Of a DNA stretch of 64,000 nt, positions 16,720 through 25,904 are shown one piece after another (within the stretch, counting starts at the first letter, position 1; each line of letters opens with the position of its first letter). The notes beneath the pieces are model-generated. The model made no database searches, was not told where the DNA came from, and saw only the letters and a program-made list of their open reading frames with translations. The stretch spans positions 1,461,001-1,525,000 of the forward strand of contig NC_013665.1 of NCBI RefSeq assembly GCF_000011005.1. The letters run 5' to 3'. Source of the stretch: Methanocella paludicola SANAE (lineage in GTDB: Archaea; Halobacteriota; Methanocellia; Methanocellales; Methanocellaceae). Position numbers and translations under genes: made by a program.

Positions 16720-17345
16720 GTCTTCGAAATATGGTTATTCGCTAGCGCCAGCGCCCACGCCGCCTTGTCGATCGTCGGGGGCTGGTAGGCCTGGAACTTT
16801 TTTAATAATGCCATCGGGTCGTCATCTACAAGTATTAGCGACCTGCCTCCGGGACCGATGAATTGTTCTCTTACGGCGTAATCGATGAACTGGATCATCT
16901 TATCATAATAGCCGTCCACGTTCAGGAAGCCGCACGGCTTTTTGTGGATGCCAAGCTGCGCCCAAGTGAGTATCTCGAAGAATTCCTCGATCGTGCCCAG
17001 GCCGCCGGGGAGTGCGATGAATGCGTCTGATAACTGGGCCATGAGCGCCTTACGCTCGTGCATAGAATTAACTACTCGAAGGTCCGTTATCCCGGTAAAG
17101 GCTACTTCCTTTCTTACGAGATCTCCAGGTATCACGCCGATGACTTCGCCTTTAGCTTCCATAGTCGCCTCTGCCACGGCGCCCATCATTCCGACCTTGC
17201 CGCCACCGTAGACAAGCCCGATGTGGCTTTCAGCCAGCACGCGGCCCATTTCTCGGGCTTTTTCTAAATATATGGGCCTTGACCCGGGGCTCGACCCGCA
17301 GAAGATACATACACGTTTCACCGGCATACTGTCCAGAATAGGCAT
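16716..17345 (-). CDS. LOG family protein (TIGR00730)
   Basis: Rossmann-fold nucleotide phosphoribohydrolase of the LOG/YvdD type. Landmarks: VCIFCGSSPGSRPIYLEKA, VYGGGKVGMMG, and the family motif PGGLGTIEEFFEILTW. Plant homologues activate cytokinins by removing ribose-5-phosphate; the archaeal substrate is unknown. An internal ATG (17327, MPVKRVCIF) fits the family N-terminus better than the first one. Confidence 0.9.
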   Translation of the reverse strand: MPILDSMPVKRVCIFCGSSPGSRPIYLEKAREMGRVLAESHIGLVYGGGKVGMMGAVAEATMEAKGEVIGVIPGDLVRKEVAFTGITDLRVVNSMHERKALMAQLSDAFIALPGGLGTIEEFFEILTWAQLGIHKKPCGFLNVDGYYDKMIQFIDYAVREQFIGPGGRSLILVDDDPMALLKKFQAYQPPTIDKAAWALALANNHISKT

Positions 17346-17494
17346 TTGAAAAGGATATACTTAACCATAATTCAACAACATACTGGACAAGACCGGTATA
17401 TCGACAAACGCTTAATAGTTCGGTTATAGACACAAAAACACCAAACCATTGAGCGAAAGTGGCTAATAGAGACAGCTATTATTTAATAAAAAAA

Positions 17495-18544
17495 TTAGGG
17501 CTTGTTCAACTTTTTAGCCTGAGCATTCTTCAAGTTATTCTGAGCCTCAAAGTAGCCCGGATCGATCTTCAGCGCCTGCTCGAAAACCTTGATAGCTTCA
17601 TCATATTGCTCCTGGCCGTAGTACACCATGCCCAGATTATTATAGGCAACGGCAAAGTCAGGATCCAGCTTCACGGCCTCCTCGAGCTCATTGATAGCAG
17701 CCCGGGTGAACTCTTTAGCCGTATATATAACGCCCAGCATGTTGTGAGCGTCAGCGAAGGATGGGTCGGCCTTAATGGTCTCCTTTAGCTCAGTGATGGC
17801 CTCGTCGAGCCGGTTCTGTTTTGCCAGCATCGAGGCAAGGTTATACCGGGCTTCGACAAAACCCGGGTCCAGGTGGACGGCGATCTGGTACTTCTCGATG
17901 GCGTCCATGGTCAGGCCTTTTTCCGACAGCGCAAAGCCCCAGTTATAGAAGACGGAGGGCTCCTCGGGTGATATCGTTGCTGCGATGCGGTACTCCTTGA
18001 TGGCGTCGTCGACCTCACCCTTATCCATGTATACGCCGGCGAGGAACAGGTGCCCGTCGAAGGAGCGCGGGTCTTTTGCGATAGCCTTCTTCAGCATCTC
18101 CTCGGCATCGTCGAGGTATCCGGCCGAGGCCAGCGCAACACCGAAGCTCGCAAAAACTTCAGCCGACTCCGGGTTCTTAGCGATCATGTCCTTGAATAAG
18201 CCAAGCGCATCGTCAGCGTTGCCCATGGCCAGGTATGCATTGGCCAGATTTAACATGGCGTCGAGATGATCTGGCTTTAAGCGTAATGTCTCATTATACT
18301 CTTTTACAGCATTGTCCAGGTCATCCATCATATTATAGGCAAGTCCGAGGTCAAAGTGGGCTTCCGGGTTCTCCGGCTTCATCTTCACCGCGGCTTCAAG
18401 CTCTTTTATCGCTTCCTGGTATTGTCCCCGGGTCCCATAAGCAAGGCCGAGCATCATGCGGGCTTCCTGGTTATTCGGGTCAGCTTCAACCATTTTTTGA
18501 AGCTTGCCGATACTCTCTTCAACGTTTGATTCCATAGGCATCAA
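17495..18544 (-). CDS. Tetratricopeptide repeat protein
   Basis: 349 residues composed of about ten TPR units of 34 residues (pattern AHFDLGLAYNMMDDLDNAVKEYNETLRLKP). There is no signal peptide or extra catalytic domain, so it is a cytoplasmic scaffold for protein-protein contacts. Partner unknown. It stands alone, followed by a divergent small gene. Confidence 0.88.
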   Translation of the reverse strand: MMPMESNVEESIGKLQKMVEADPNNQEARMMLGLAYGTRGQYQEAIKELEAAVKMKPENPEAHFDLGLAYNMMDDLDNAVKEYNETLRLKPDHLDAMLNLANAYLAMGNADDALGLFKDMIAKNPESAEVFASFGVALASAGYLDDAEEMLKKAIAKDPRSFDGHLFLAGVYMDKGEVDDAIKEYRIAATISPEEPSVFYNWGFALSEKGLTMDAIEKYQIAVHLDPGFVEARYNLASMLAKQNRLDEAITELKETIKADPSFADAHNMLGVIYTAKEFTRAAINELEEAVKLDPDFAVAYNNLGMVYYGQEQYDEAIKVFEQALKIDPGYFEAQNNLKNAQAKKLNKP

Positions 18545-18645
18545 GTAAAATATGTTCGTCCCACATTATTATAATAACGTTGTCCGCAAAAAAACGGAGA
18601 ATTATATTAAACACTGCGTGCCAGGCTATGAATGGGTGAACTAAA

Positions 18646-18816
18646 ATGCCGGAAAAGGAGTGGAGCCCTAAGCGGGAGCGCCAGTACGAGCACATAAAGA
18701 AGTCCGAGATGGAGAAAGAGGGCCGTCCGGAAGAGACGGCGAAGCGCATCGCAGCCGCTACGGTCAATAAAACCCGAAAAGAGAAGGGGGAGACAAAAGA
18801 ACAAAAGAAAAAATAG
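18646..18816 (+). CDS. Small charged protein with ATVNK motif
   Basis: 56 residues: MPEKEWSPKRERQYEHIKKS, then EMEKEGRPEETAKRIAAATV and NKTRKEKGE with a lysine-rich tail. The ERQYEHIKKSE...AKRIAAATVNK layout is that of small bacterial and archaeal proteins often loosely annotated as plasmid stabilisation proteins. The start is preceded by gggtgaacta. Role unknown; high charge suggests nucleic-acid or protein binding (inference). Confidence 0.7.
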   Translation: MPEKEWSPKRERQYEHIKKSEMEKEGRPEETAKRIAAATVNKTRKEKGETKEQKKK

Positions 18817-18826
18817 GAACAGTTTT

Positions 18827-19180
18827 TTATTCTTTTGACCGTATCATGATCAGGAGCATCTTAAATTTTTTTAGCGCCTTGACAGAGTGAGGATGGCCCG
18901 CGGGCATGATGATCATGTCGCCGGCCTTCAGGTGATTGGGCTGATCGTCGATGGTTATCTCGACCTCGCCGTCCACGGCGACGACCATCGCATCGAACGG
19001 GGCCGAATGCGTGCTCAGTCCCTCGCCCTCGTCGAAGGCAAAGATAGTCACGGTACCGGTCGTCTTATTGATGACCTCGCGGCTCACGACCGAGCCGGGC
19101 TGGTAGCCGACCAGGTCGCTCATCTTTATGGCCTTTCCGATCAATTTTTCTTTCTCGGGTGCTTCTTTCTTTGCGGGCAT
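18827..19180 (-). CDS. Cupin domain protein
   Basis: 117 residues from MPAKKEAPEKEK (a GTG at 19189 would add three). Single cupin barrel: motif 1 region THSAPFDAMVVAVDGE and motif 2 MPAGHPHSVKALKKF, with histidines suited to metal binding. Small stand-alone cupins are functionally diverse; no substrate can be assigned. It is convergent with the ATVNK gene, 10 bp apart. Confidence 0.85.
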   Translation of the reverse strand: MPAKKEAPEKEKLIGKAIKMSDLVGYQPGSVVSREVINKTTGTVTIFAFDEGEGLSTHSAPFDAMVVAVDGEVEITIDDQPNHLKAGDMIIMPAGHPHSVKALKKFKMLLIMIRSKE

Positions 19181-19279
19181 ATCGATCACTTACTATCATG
19201 CGCTCAAGCGTAAAAAAGCTAATTACTCGTATCTGAGTGAACGATACTATAATATGACGGCAACCAGTATTTGCTTCGA

Positions 19280-20701
19280 ATGCCGACAATGATAACGGAA
19301 ATAATAAACGAAGACACGGGCGCTTATAAAAACCGCTATATCATCATGGTCATCGTGCTCATGGGCATCATGATGTCCGTCATCGACGGCACCGTGGTGA
19401 GCATCGCCCTTCCGACCATTACTGCGTACTTCAATGTCGACGTTTCCTCCTCTCAATGGACGATCACGGCATACCTGCTTACCATGACCAGCCTGCTGCT
19501 CATTTTCGGCAGGCTTTCGGAATATTTCGGCAAGGTAAACCTGTTCATGGTAGGGTTTACCATCTTCACCCTGAGCTCTCTGGCCTGCGGCCTGTCGTCC
19601 AGCCTCATCATGCTCATTGTTTGCCGGGTGATACAGGGGTTCGGGGCGGCCATGGTCTTTTCCATAAGCGGCGCAATCCTGTTCCAGGCGTTCCCGGAGA
19701 ACGAAAGGGGCAAAGCTATGGGGTTCCTGGGCTCTGCCGTTGCCATCGGCAGCATCGCCGGCCCTGTGCTCGGTGGCCTCATTGTAGATACGCTTGGGTG
19801 GGAATACATTTTCCTTATCAATGTACCCATCGGCATCATTCTGCTGGCCCTTTCCCTGAAATACCTCAATGTCAACGAGCTCAAGTCGGATAAGCTGGAT
19901 ATTGACTGGCCGGGCTCCGCAATTCTCATTGTATCCATGGTATCGCTAATGCTGTTCCTTGGAGACCTGGGGAAAAATGTCTCCATGAGCCCGGTAGCCA
20001 CCGCACTAGCCGTATTGGCCATAGTCTCCTTTGTAGCTTTCATATACAGGGAATCACACTGTGCCGGGCCGCTTCTGGACCTATCCATATTCCGGATAAA
20101 AAAGTTCACCCTGCCCGTGCTGGCCATGATACTCACATTCATCGCCAATTTCATGCTCAGCATAGTAGGCCCGTTCTACTTCCAGGGCGTCCTGCACTAT
20201 TCGGCGTCCCAGGTCGGCATACTTTACCTTGTGACGCCCATGGTCATGGTCATCGCCGCGCCCGTAACGGGCATGCTCTATGACCGCACGCGCTCAAAGT
20301 ATTATGCGTGCATCGGGATGGTAATATCCGCGCTCGGATACGTTGCCATGGGCCTGCTCGTCAGGAACTTTAACGTGATGATCGCTGTCGGCATATTCAT
20401 CCTATCGGGCATCGGGGGCTCCCTCTTCCAGAGCCCGAACAATACCGAAACAATGGGCTCTCTGCCCCCACGCAAGCTGGGCATCGCTTCCAGCGTCACG
20501 TCGACTATCAGGAATCTCGGCATGGCGCTGGGCGTATCCATATCGGCCATCCTGGTCACCTTCCAGCTAACCATGGCGGGATATAGCGGGCCTATACTCG
20601 AGGCGGGATCGACGCTGATACCTATCGTTAGTAACGTGATGTTCGTTTCGGCGGCACTATGTATGATAGCTGCCGCAGCGTCCCTGCTAAGGAATGTTTA
20701 A
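19280..20701 (+). CDS. MFS transporter, DHA2 (EmrB/QacA-like) family
   Basis: Drug/H+ antiporter-type permease with about 14 membrane segments in 473 residues. Visible signatures are DGTVVSIALPTI (motif D1 region), GRLSEYFGKVN (motif A), and AIGSIAGPVLGGLIVDTLGW (motif C). Start ATG 19280 is preferred to TTG 19271. Substrate unknown; members export drugs, bile acids or small organics. Its 3' end overlaps the convergent reductase gene by four bases. Confidence 0.9.
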   Translation: MPTMITEIINEDTGAYKNRYIIMVIVLMGIMMSVIDGTVVSIALPTITAYFNVDVSSSQWTITAYLLTMTSLLLIFGRLSEYFGKVNLFMVGFTIFTLSSLACGLSSSLIMLIVCRVIQGFGAAMVFSISGAILFQAFPENERGKAMGFLGSAVAIGSIAGPVLGGLIVDTLGWEYIFLINVPIGIILLALSLKYLNVNELKSDKLDIDWPGSAILIVSMVSLMLFLGDLGKNVSMSPVATALAVLAIVSFVAFIYRESHCAGPLLDLSIFRIKKFTLPVLAMILTFIANFMLSIVGPFYFQGVLHYSASQVGILYLVTPMVMVIAAPVTGMLYDRTRSKYYACIGMVISALGYVAMGLLVRNFNVMIAVGIFILSGIGGSLFQSPNNTETMGSLPPRKLGIASSVTSTIRNLGMALGVSISAILVTFQLTMAGYSGPILEAGSTLIPIVSNVMFVSAALCMIAAAASLLRNV

Positions 20702-21867
20702 TTGACCATACGGACTACTTTCATGATGGGCAGGCCATTTGTCGTGACCTCTAAAAAGATCTCTGAAACTGGGATGCTCTCCACGTTCAGTTTTTTGGCT
20801 GCGGCGATCATCAGGTTCATCTGAAGGTCGCTGGAGCCTACGATGAATTCCTTAACGCGGTAATTGCGACGGATCGCCTTACCTATGGTCGATCTGATCT
20901 CATGGTCATACGTTTTCAGCGCTTTTGCTGATACGTCTCCTGCATTTATCGCGTTGGCCGCAATGTTGCCCGCCATCCGTCCGCTGATCATGGCATTCAT
21001 GATGCCCGCTCCGAGGAGCGGGTCGACGAGCCTGGCGCCGTCGCCGGCGAGCAAGAGCCCGCTCATAGATAAGCGGCCGGGTAAATTGCAAACCGGTACG
21101 GCTCCTGAGACGACCTGGATGATCTTACCGTCGGGAAAATGCTCACTTACATACCGTTCAAGGTAATCTATGGGATGTGCCCCATTTAAGCGGTCAGCCA
21201 GGTTCGCTACGCCTATATTGGCCTCATTCTTTCCCTTGGGGAATACCCAAAGATATCCTCCCGGGGATAGCTTATTACCGAAGTATAGCTCGAGGCAGTC
21301 GGGATCGATGTCGATGCCGGAGACGAGGAATTCCGCGCATGACTCCACGTCTTTTAGCCTGAGAGGGCCTAACAGGCCGGCCTGGCGGCCGATCTTCGAT
21401 TCTACGCCGTCAGCGCCGATGATGACTTTTGCACGGGCTTCGAACTCCTGCCCTCTGCATTTACCCGTTATGCCTTTTACGCAGCCATCTTCTATGATCA
21501 GCCCCGTGGCCTGTGTTTTTACCTGGACTTCCGAGCCCGCATGCGCAGCCGTTTTCGCAAGCGAGCGGTCAAAGATCTTACGGTCCAGGATATATCCGGC
21601 AGTGTCCTCCTGGGAAAAGCATAACATGTTGCCATCGGGGGCATGAATACGCCCGCGGCGGACCTCGGCGCATACCCATTTAGGGTCGTATTCTATGAAC
21701 TCGTCCAGTCCTGCCTTTATCACGCCCTCGGCGCAGCGGACGGGCACTCCGATCTCCTGCCGCTTCTCGATCAAAAGTACGTCGAGCCCCTTTCGTGCTG
21801 CTGTCGTAGCTGCTACGGATCCGGCGGGGCCTGCGCCGACTACGATAACATCATAGTTATTTTTCAT
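20698..21867 (-). CDS. Geranylgeranyl reductase family flavoprotein
   Basis: 389-residue FAD enzyme: GAGPAGSVAATTAARKG dinucleotide-binding motif at the N-terminus, CAEGVIKAGL loop, PGGYLWVFPKG (YxWxFP signature of GGR-type enzymes), and GDGARLVDPLLGAGI near the C-terminus. Family members saturate isoprenoid chains of archaeal lipids or menaquinone. It is the last gene of a minus-strand operon with a CrtC-like and a rifampicin-phosphotransferase-like gene, which suggests a dedicated lipid or isoprenoid reaction rather than general membrane synthesis (inference). Confidence 0.88.
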   Translation of the reverse strand: MKNNYDVIVVGAGPAGSVAATTAARKGLDVLLIEKRQEIGVPVRCAEGVIKAGLDEFIEYDPKWVCAEVRRGRIHAPDGNMLCFSQEDTAGYILDRKIFDRSLAKTAAHAGSEVQVKTQATGLIIEDGCVKGITGKCRGQEFEARAKVIIGADGVESKIGRQAGLLGPLRLKDVESCAEFLVSGIDIDPDCLELYFGNKLSPGGYLWVFPKGKNEANIGVANLADRLNGAHPIDYLERYVSEHFPDGKIIQVVSGAVPVCNLPGRLSMSGLLLAGDGARLVDPLLGAGIMNAMISGRMAGNIAANAINAGDVSAKALKTYDHEIRSTIGKAIRRNYRVKEFIVGSSDLQMNLMIAAAKKLNVESIPVSEIFLEVTTNGLPIMKVVRMVN

Positions 21868-21876
21868 TGTTAGAGC

Positions 21877-22785
21877 CTATGACTTTTTAATAAGGTATTC
21901 GGCGATGCCATAGCCCGTCTTACCATCCATACGATACCTGGCCAGGGTTTCGTACATGATGGACGATCCTTTCTTATCCGGGCTATCGAAGGGCATCATG
22001 ACCTGCCGGAGTATCTCGGCATCAATGTAATACTGCTTGCCGTCCTTATCCTTCATTATCATGCGGAACGACTTCGGGCCCCCGTCAGCACCGTATTTCG
22101 TATCGATAGAAACGGCGTCCAGCGGCATGCTCATGCCGTTCAGGTGCACGAACCCCGCGTCCACCTCGCCCTGCTCGACTGCGAGCTTCGTGACGTTCAG
22201 GCCCTCTTTTTCCGAGAACTGGCATGTAAGCCATATCCACATTTTCGGCGCTGTCCATTCGCGGATGCCCCATGAATGGTCTCTTTCTCCCAGGCCGTTT
22301 ATATTATAGGACCTATCCCCGATGCTGAGCGTTCCCGTGATACGGCCGAACTGCTCAAGGTGCTCGGAGACGACGCTCTTCGACATCGCCTCTTTTTCGG
22401 CGTTTACGCATGACCGGTAGTCGAACATCCGGTTCATTGCCTCGAACTCCAGGTCAAAAGTAGCGCTTACGGGCTGTGGCTGGCTGGCAAGTTTCACCAT
22501 CATACCCTTAAAATCCAGCTTCCAGTGCTTCTCGGGCATAACCTTCGTGAACGTCAACCCGTTTACCGAAAGCTCAGGGCCGGAATACGGCGTATCACCC
22601 TTAAAGCCAACGATGCTGCCGTCAGGCAATAATAAAAAACAAAAAACGCTTTTCTCGTTCTTATTCGGCTTAAGCCCGATACGCATGAAGCCACAAACGT
22701 CGCTCGAACGATCATAAAAATTAAAGTAAAAGCTCTCGTTCCACTCCGTGTGGGAGCCGAACTCGTGTATGAGATCAGTATCCAA
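21877..22785 (-). CDS. CrtC/AttH-like (hydroxyneurosporene synthase-type) protein
   Basis: 302 residues, cytoplasmic, beta-rich. The motif GLGERDHSWGIREWTAPKMW (about residues 164-183) resembles the core of AttH/CrtC-type carotenoid 1,2-hydratase and DUF7064/DUF7065-type proteins. The N-terminal SHTEWNESFYFNFYD fits the first lipocalin-like half. The likely ligand is a hydrophobic isoprenoid or fatty acyl molecule (inference from fold). The start is three bases after the stop of the upstream kinase-like gene and the stop is nine bases before the reductase. Confidence 0.7.
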   Translation of the reverse strand: MDTDLIHEFGSHTEWNESFYFNFYDRSSDVCGFMRIGLKPNKNEKSVFCFLLLPDGSIVGFKGDTPYSGPELSVNGLTFTKVMPEKHWKLDFKGMMVKLASQPQPVSATFDLEFEAMNRMFDYRSCVNAEKEAMSKSVVSEHLEQFGRITGTLSIGDRSYNINGLGERDHSWGIREWTAPKMWIWLTCQFSEKEGLNVTKLAVEQGEVDAGFVHLNGMSMPLDAVSIDTKYGADGGPKSFRMIMKDKDGKQYYIDAEILRQVMMPFDSPDKKGSSIMYETLARYRMDGKTGYGIAEYLIKKS

Positions 22786-22788
22786 CGC

Positions 22789-25452
22789 TTATTCCTCCAG
22801 TATGTAGATGATACCTTCGTTCCCATCGACCCGGACTTTTTGGCCGGTCTTGAGTAGATGGGTCGCGTTGCGTACGGCCGTAACCGCCGGTATCCTGTAT
22901 TCTCTCGAAACGACCGCGCCGTGCGACAGGATGCCGCCGGTCTCGGTCACGAGCGCCCCGATGCGAGAAAAGACGGGCGTCCAGCCGGGGTCAGTGTTTT
23001 GCGTGACAAGTATGTCGCCATCCTCCACTGAGGAGAGCGCGCTGATCGTATCCACGATCCGGATCCTGCCGGTCGCAATGCCGGGGCTTGATGAGGTCCC
23101 GTTTATCACCCGGGTATTTTCATCGAGCGTTTGCGGGTCGTCAAAGTCGACGCCCCCTCTCAGGAACTTCGGCGGCAGAGTATCCCGGTACCTTTCGAAA
23201 TCCATGCGCCTGGCCCGGATAATGCTTTTAATGCCCTTATCTCCGCTCTTCGCAAGCGCGAATATCTCCTCTTTAGAGAGGAAAAATATGTCATCCTGCC
23301 GCTCAATAAGCTTCCGTTCCACGAAGCGCCGCCCGTATTCCATAAAGAGCCGGCGCTGCCGGTAGATCTGGTGGTCGAGATAGAAGCGCTGGTTTTCCCT
23401 GAAGATCAGGTATACCTGGGCATAATTTAATACGATATTGAATACAGGGCCCTTTATGAGCCCGAGCTTTTTCGAGACCAGCTTTTGCGTCTCAAGCCGC
23501 TCCTCGAGGCGCTGCTGTTCCTGCTCCTCGATGCGGCTATCCTTCCCCTGGGCGAGCGACTTGACGATATCGACGACCAGGGACGGGTCGTTCGCCCACC
23601 GCGGGAAGAATATTTCCCTGGTGAATGAGCGGTGGCCATAGTCGGCCAGGAATTGCTCGAGTGAGGATAGGAATTTTTTATACTTCAGATCGCTTTCCAG
23701 GTTAGCCATGACGTCGCAGGATGGCGTATTCTTTAAAAGTTGCATGAGCGCCGGGTCAGCCCTGGCATCCCTCGCGAGCCGCTCCAGCGCGATATTAGTC
23801 TCGATGGTCTTATTATTGGGAAGACCAGAAATAAGCCTGGCATATAGCTCCCCCGTCCTATCATCTAACCAGTTTGTCAGCCAGCTTTTCGCGATAAGGT
23901 TGGTGCCGATGCTGTGCGTGACCATGCCGTACCTGATCAGCCGGTAATGCTTCAGCAGAGCGTTCTCCATCTTGACGAATTCCCTGTGCAGCTCTTCATC
24001 GCTAAGGCCTTTAAGGTCAAGCATGTCGAACGGCTTCATTTCGGAGAGGAATTGTTTTGCCCATTTCTTGTAGGCCTTATCCGTAAGCGGCATCGTGCCG
24101 TCCGGATCGAGAAGGGCGATCCGCACTTCCGCCAGCGCCCGGCGGAAGAGCTTTGTCGGCTCGTTAGCGATCCTGGCCTTATCCTTTTCCGGGAAATAGT
24201 TCAAGAGGTCCCGGGTCCTGGAGAATTTAGGGTTATACGTGAACACGCCTTCGAGGACTTCGGCGTTGAAATAGATGTGGCCTTTATGGATCTTGATCAG
24301 CTCTTTACCCGCTAAGTCCTTATAGCCCATGATGCTATTGCCCTCGTCCAGCACGTACTTCGAAAGATAATCGCCAAGGAGCGAGAAGAATAGTGGCGAC
24401 ACGACGTCGGCCCAGTACTCGTCGCCGTAGCCCCGTGTCCAGAGCGTCTGGTCGTTCTCTAGTGTCGTGATAGGCCTCGACTGGAGTAGATAGATAGTGC
24501 CCTCCTGGATGGCCCACTCGATATCCTGGGGAGCCCCATAATGCTGTTCTATCTTTTTCCCCGTCTCGGCTAGTGCATTTATCTGCACGTCGCTCAATGA
24601 GGCGGCATTTTGCTGCTTATCGTCCACGCTTGTCGCGGTGCTGCCATTATATGAGAAAAATATGCCTTTAGTTTTTTTACTTATATTCCTCTCGACAATA
24701 CTTGAGGCTTTTTTATCGTAAACGAACCTGTCAGGGACGACGAGCCCTGATACGATGGATTCCCCGAGGCCCCAGCTCGATTCGATGACGATCCTGTCAT
24801 TTCCGCTGACCGGGTCTTTCGTGAACATCACGCCGGATGCGGACGCGTTCACCATGCTCTGGACGACGACAGCCATTCCTGACTGCTCGATTCCGGCGTT
24901 TTGCCTGTATGCGATAGCGCGCTCGTTCCAGTAGGAAGCCCAGCAGCGCTTTACAAATTCGGGAATGTCCCCGCTTTTTACGTTCAGGAACGTGTCCTGC
25001 TGGCCTGCGAACGACGCTTCGGGAAGGTCCTCGGCCGCAGCCGATGAGCGCACCGCCCAGAGGTCACTGTTATTAAATGAGACGATTTTATCGTTAATGG
25101 CATCGATAACGCTTTGATCTATTACGCCCGATAGAATGAGCTCCCTGACTTTCGAGGCACATGAGGCGATACTGTCCTTATTAGAGACGTCGATGCCGGC
25201 CAGGCACTTCGTGATCTTTTCGCTAAGCTCATTTTTAATTATGAATTCCCTGTAGACTTCGGAAGTTATGATAAAGCCCGGAGGGACGTTAAACCCTGCT
25301 CTCAGCAGCTCCAGCAGGTTGAACGCTTTGCCTCCCGAATCTTCCAGAGACGAGGACGTGCTGCCGGATAAAGGAAGTATCCCTCGTAATACAGAAGAAT
25401 CATTGCTTAGCGTTTCCCGCTGTTGTTTCGTCCTTCCATCCATTAATATCAC
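22789..25452 (-). CDS. PEP synthase/rifampicin phosphotransferase-like dikinase
   Basis: 887 residues. An ATP-grasp domain (about 30-345; GGKAFNLLELLRAGFNVPPG, WAVRSSAAAEDLPEASFAGQ, QSRPITT) is followed by a long helical middle region (350-780). The C-terminal phosphohistidine domain contains TGGILSHGAVVSRE. The protein stops soon after this domain and so lacks the PEP-binding TIM barrel of PEP synthase and PPDK. This layout is that of rifampicin phosphotransferase, where the middle region binds the acceptor. The phosphate acceptor here is unknown; the partners suggest an isoprenoid alcohol or polyketide-like molecule (inference). First gene of the operon. Confidence 0.82.
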   Translation of the reverse strand: MILMDGRTKQQRETLSNDSSVLRGILPLSGSTSSSLEDSGGKAFNLLELLRAGFNVPPGFIITSEVYREFIIKNELSEKITKCLAGIDVSNKDSIASCASKVRELILSGVIDQSVIDAINDKIVSFNNSDLWAVRSSAAAEDLPEASFAGQQDTFLNVKSGDIPEFVKRCWASYWNERAIAYRQNAGIEQSGMAVVVQSMVNASASGVMFTKDPVSGNDRIVIESSWGLGESIVSGLVVPDRFVYDKKASSIVERNISKKTKGIFFSYNGSTATSVDDKQQNAASLSDVQINALAETGKKIEQHYGAPQDIEWAIQEGTIYLLQSRPITTLENDQTLWTRGYGDEYWADVVSPLFFSLLGDYLSKYVLDEGNSIMGYKDLAGKELIKIHKGHIYFNAEVLEGVFTYNPKFSRTRDLLNYFPEKDKARIANEPTKLFRRALAEVRIALLDPDGTMPLTDKAYKKWAKQFLSEMKPFDMLDLKGLSDEELHREFVKMENALLKHYRLIRYGMVTHSIGTNLIAKSWLTNWLDDRTGELYARLISGLPNNKTIETNIALERLARDARADPALMQLLKNTPSCDVMANLESDLKYKKFLSSLEQFLADYGHRSFTREIFFPRWANDPSLVVDIVKSLAQGKDSRIEEQEQQRLEERLETQKLVSKKLGLIKGPVFNIVLNYAQVYLIFRENQRFYLDHQIYRQRRLFMEYGRRFVERKLIERQDDIFFLSKEEIFALAKSGDKGIKSIIRARRMDFERYRDTLPPKFLRGGVDFDDPQTLDENTRVINGTSSSPGIATGRIRIVDTISALSSVEDGDILVTQNTDPGWTPVFSRIGALVTETGGILSHGAVVSREYRIPAVTAVRNATHLLKTGQKVRVDGNEGIIYILEE

Positions 25453-25574
25453 TTTTAACAGTTCAATTTTAGTATAATCGTAAAAAGTACGGCCGGAGAG
25501 TTATAAAACGATTGCGGTATCGGCCGAAATAAACTTTTTATAAACGGGCGTAGAATTAATGTAGTGGTTTACAT

Positions 25575-25904
25575 ATGGCAGGCAACAGGATCAATATACT
25601 GGGCACGGACGAGCTCAAGGAACGCCTGAGCGATCCGAAAAAGGTAATTATCGTAGATGCCAGGGACGAAGAGGACTACAAGAAAATGCACATCCCCGGG
25701 GCCATTTCGATTCCCGTGTACGATATCGATAAAATGAGCGACACGCTGGACAAGGATAAGGAGGTCATCACCTACTGTAGTGGGGGTATGTGCGATGCCA
25801 GCACGGACGCCGCGAACATCCTTACAAAGAAGGGCTTCAAGAACGTATCCGAGTACAAAGGCGGCATTCAGGACTGGTTCGCCGGGAATAACCCTACTGA
25901 GTGA
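25575..25904 (+). CDS. Rhodanese-like domain protein
   Basis: Single-domain sulfurtransferase, 109 residues: VIIVDARDEEDYKKMHIPGAISIP, then active-site loop YCSGGMCDAS with the catalytic Cys, and GFKNVSEYKGGIQDWF. Probably carries persulfide sulfur in the cytoplasm. TATA-like tttttataaacg lies about 35 bp upstream. The last 11 bases overlap the convergent membrane-protein gene. Confidence 0.9.
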   Translation: MAGNRINILGTDELKERLSDPKKVIIVDARDEEDYKKMHIPGAISIPVYDIDKMSDTLDKDKEVITYCSGGMCDASTDAANILTKKGFKNVSEYKGGIQDWFAGNNPTE

